Shown: in pieces, positions 24,621 through 25,474 of the stretch
Layout of the letters: each line of letters begins with the position of its first letter
Numbering within the stretch: position 1 is the first letter of the stretch
Source of the DNA: Labilibaculum sp.
GTDB taxonomy: Bacteria > Bacteroidota > Bacteroidia > Bacteroidales > Marinifilaceae
Length of the DNA stretch: 25,474 nucleotides
NCBI GenBank assembly: GCA_016743925.1
Contig: JADGFH010000009.1
Location: 1-25,474 of the forward strand
Reading direction: 5' to 3'
Notes under the pieces: generated by a model
The model's database searches: none
The model's input: only the letters and a program-made list of their open reading frames with translations
Told to the model about the DNA's origin: nothing
Made by a program: the position numbers and the translations under genes

Positions 24621-25008
24621 GTATAACAGGAGTTGGTTCGGCTCTAATAATCTGAGTCTTTTTTATAAGAACATAATCTTCAACAATCTCATAGTCTAGG
24701 GGAACTTGACTACAAATCTCATCTAAAGCTTCCTTTAAACTAACGTCATCCAAGGTCAATTTGACCGTCAATGAACGCGCTACGTCCTCCTCATTGTACA
24801 TGAAGTAAGTTCCTGTTTGTCGTTTCAGATCTTTAAATACTTTTCGAACAGAAGTCTCTCCAAGTTCTAATGTTACTTGCTGTCCAAGCATAACCTTCGC
24901 TGATAATTGCAGAGAACATGCCAGAAATAAGAATAGGGTTAGTTTCATAACTCGCAAGATTTTTTCAATGGATGTAGAAATACACCTCCATTTTCCTGTT
25001 TTTTTCAT
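24601..25008 (-). CDS. N-terminal signal peptide and STN domain of SusC (separate frame)
   Basis: A 135-aa frame beginning MKKTGKWR with the long signal peptide typical of SusC proteins (hydrophobic MKLTLFLFLACSLQLSA, about 21-37). The STN (secretin/TonB N-terminal) domain follows at about 45-120 (VTLELGETSVRKVFKDLKRQ, TYFMYNEEDVA, DDVSLKEALDEICSQ). STN-bearing SusCs receive signals from FecR-type anti-sigma factors, and a fecR end lies just upstream. The frame stops at TAA 24601-24603, immediately after the poly-A tract. Alone it would make a free periplasmic STN domain. Confidence 0.88.
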   Translation of the reverse strand: MKKTGKWRCISTSIEKILRVMKLTLFLFLACSLQLSAKVMLGQQVTLELGETSVRKVFKDLKRQTGTYFMYNEEDVARSLTVKLTLDDVSLKEALDEICSQVPLDYEIVEDYVLIKKTQIIRAEPTPVIQEKKSQ

Positions 25009-25176
25009 AGTTTTGTATTTAGGTTACATTTTGCCATTGTTCCAACAATGGTATTAACTTGATTTAAACGGGAAATAGGCCAATATTTCCCGTTTTTCTT
25101 TTTCTACGCCGTAACAATCCTTACCAAACAAATTTGTTTGCTATAACAAAAATCAAAATGACGGGGTATCTTTTTT
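25009..25176 (-). promoter_or_regulatory. Structured fecR-susC intergenic leader
   Basis: A 168-bp region with three symmetric elements. They are a perfect 16-bp palindrome CAAACAAATTTGTTTG (25125-25140), a 12-bp stem hairpin (25066-25077 with 25084-25095, core AAACGGGAAATA), and a perfect 8-bp stem CCATTGTT/AACAATGG (25034-25051) about 25 bp before the susC ATG. The middle hairpin has its T-rich tail on the plus strand (TTTTTCTTTTTC), so on the minus strand it would be a poor terminator. A sigma-factor-dependent promoter is expected here, and GATACCCCGTCATTTTG at 25157-25173 on the minus strand is a candidate by position only. Confidence 0.45.
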
Positions 25177-25474
25177 TTAAGGTCGTCCTACAATAATGTA
25201 ATCATCCTTAATTGCAAAATTTACATCTGAAATTTTCTCAATCAGATCCAATGCAAATTCAATGGGTTTGTCTCTCTTAATTGCTCCCTTAAAACGAATG
25301 TGTTTCAAGCTCTCTTCATTAAAGAAAAATTTCACATTGTACCATCTCCCCAATTGAGCCATGATGTATTCCAAATCGGTAGCTTCAAATTCAAATACTC
25401 CCTCAACCCAGGAAGTATACAAGTGCGTATCCACTTCGCTAACCAAAATATCCTCTCTTCCTCTATTAATAATA
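25177..25474 (-). CDS. FecR-family anti-sigma factor, C-terminal end (partial)
   Basis: The last roughly 98 codons of a gene that continues past the right edge. The block SEVDTHLYTSWVEGVFEFEA (3-22 of the visible TTG-started frame), RWYNVKFFFNEESL, FKGAIKRDKPIEFALDLI and the end YIIVGRP match the C-terminal part (DUF4974) of FecR-like proteins in sus loci. In this part, a periplasmic domain contacts the STN domain of SusC. The open frame runs to the window end, so the TTG at 25446 is not a start. An ECF sigma gene is expected further right but is out of view. Confidence 0.88.
   Translation of the reverse strand, partial: IINRGREDILVSEVDTHLYTSWVEGVFEFEATDLEYIMAQLGRWYNVKFFFNEESLKHIRFKGAIKRDKPIEFALDLIEKISDVNFAIKDDYIIVGRP

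Overview
The window is AT-rich DNA from a Bacteroidota bacterium, most likely a marine or anaerobic member of the Marinifilum/Labilibaculum type. The phylum call rests on the SusC/SusD pair with a FecR-type regulator, TAnnTTTG-type promoter elements, a GSCFA protein and the gene order of the SUF operon. The genus-level guess is inference only. No rRNA, tRNA or CRISPR array was seen.

Region 1 (1-9.6 kb, core, all minus strand). From right to left this holds a complete SUF iron-sulfur assembly operon (sufB, sufC, sufD, sufS, sufE and a DUF59/MIP18 protein) closed by an intrinsic terminator. Next come a roughly 0.55 kb non-coding stretch, queG (epoxyqueuosine reductase), and a two-gene unit of a monoacylglycerol-lipase-like hydrolase and a GSCFA-domain protein. 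That unit also ends in a hairpin terminator. A promoter just beyond it fires out of the left edge. Several real starts are ATGs slightly inside the longest open frame. For sufS this choice places the catalytic Lys226 and Cys364 exactly where E. coli SufS has them.

Region 2 (9.6-16.75 kb, accessory, plus strand). This is a patchwork of poorly characterised genes separated by scars. It holds a 65-aa HTH protein, a lysine-rich 506-aa lipoprotein paired with a small outer-membrane barrel, a 579-aa secreted protein with five Ig/OmpL47-like repeats, two overlapping membrane-protein genes, and a 157-aa helical protein of no known function. Between them lie two decayed transposase fragments (ISXO2/IS1595-like and IS1182/IS5-like). 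Two broken copies of the 157-aa gene are also present, together with a second copy of the 3' end and terminator of the HTH gene. The region has clearly been rearranged by recombination.

Region 3 (16.75-25.47 kb, minus strand). A stretch with three degenerate 64-bp tandem repeats is followed by a polysaccharide-utilisation-type operon, read right to left: fecR (partial), susC, susD, a DUF4959/DUF5126/DUF5000 lipoprotein and a DUF4998/F5-8C lipoprotein, then a strong terminator. No glycoside hydrolase is in view. The most striking point is that susC is split by a -1 frameshift exactly at an A8 tract that forms the slippery heptamer A_AAA_AAA. The signal peptide and STN domain are in one frame and the carboxypeptidase-like domain, plug and barrel in another. 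This could be an assembly error, a disabled gene, a phase-variable switch or programmed recoding.
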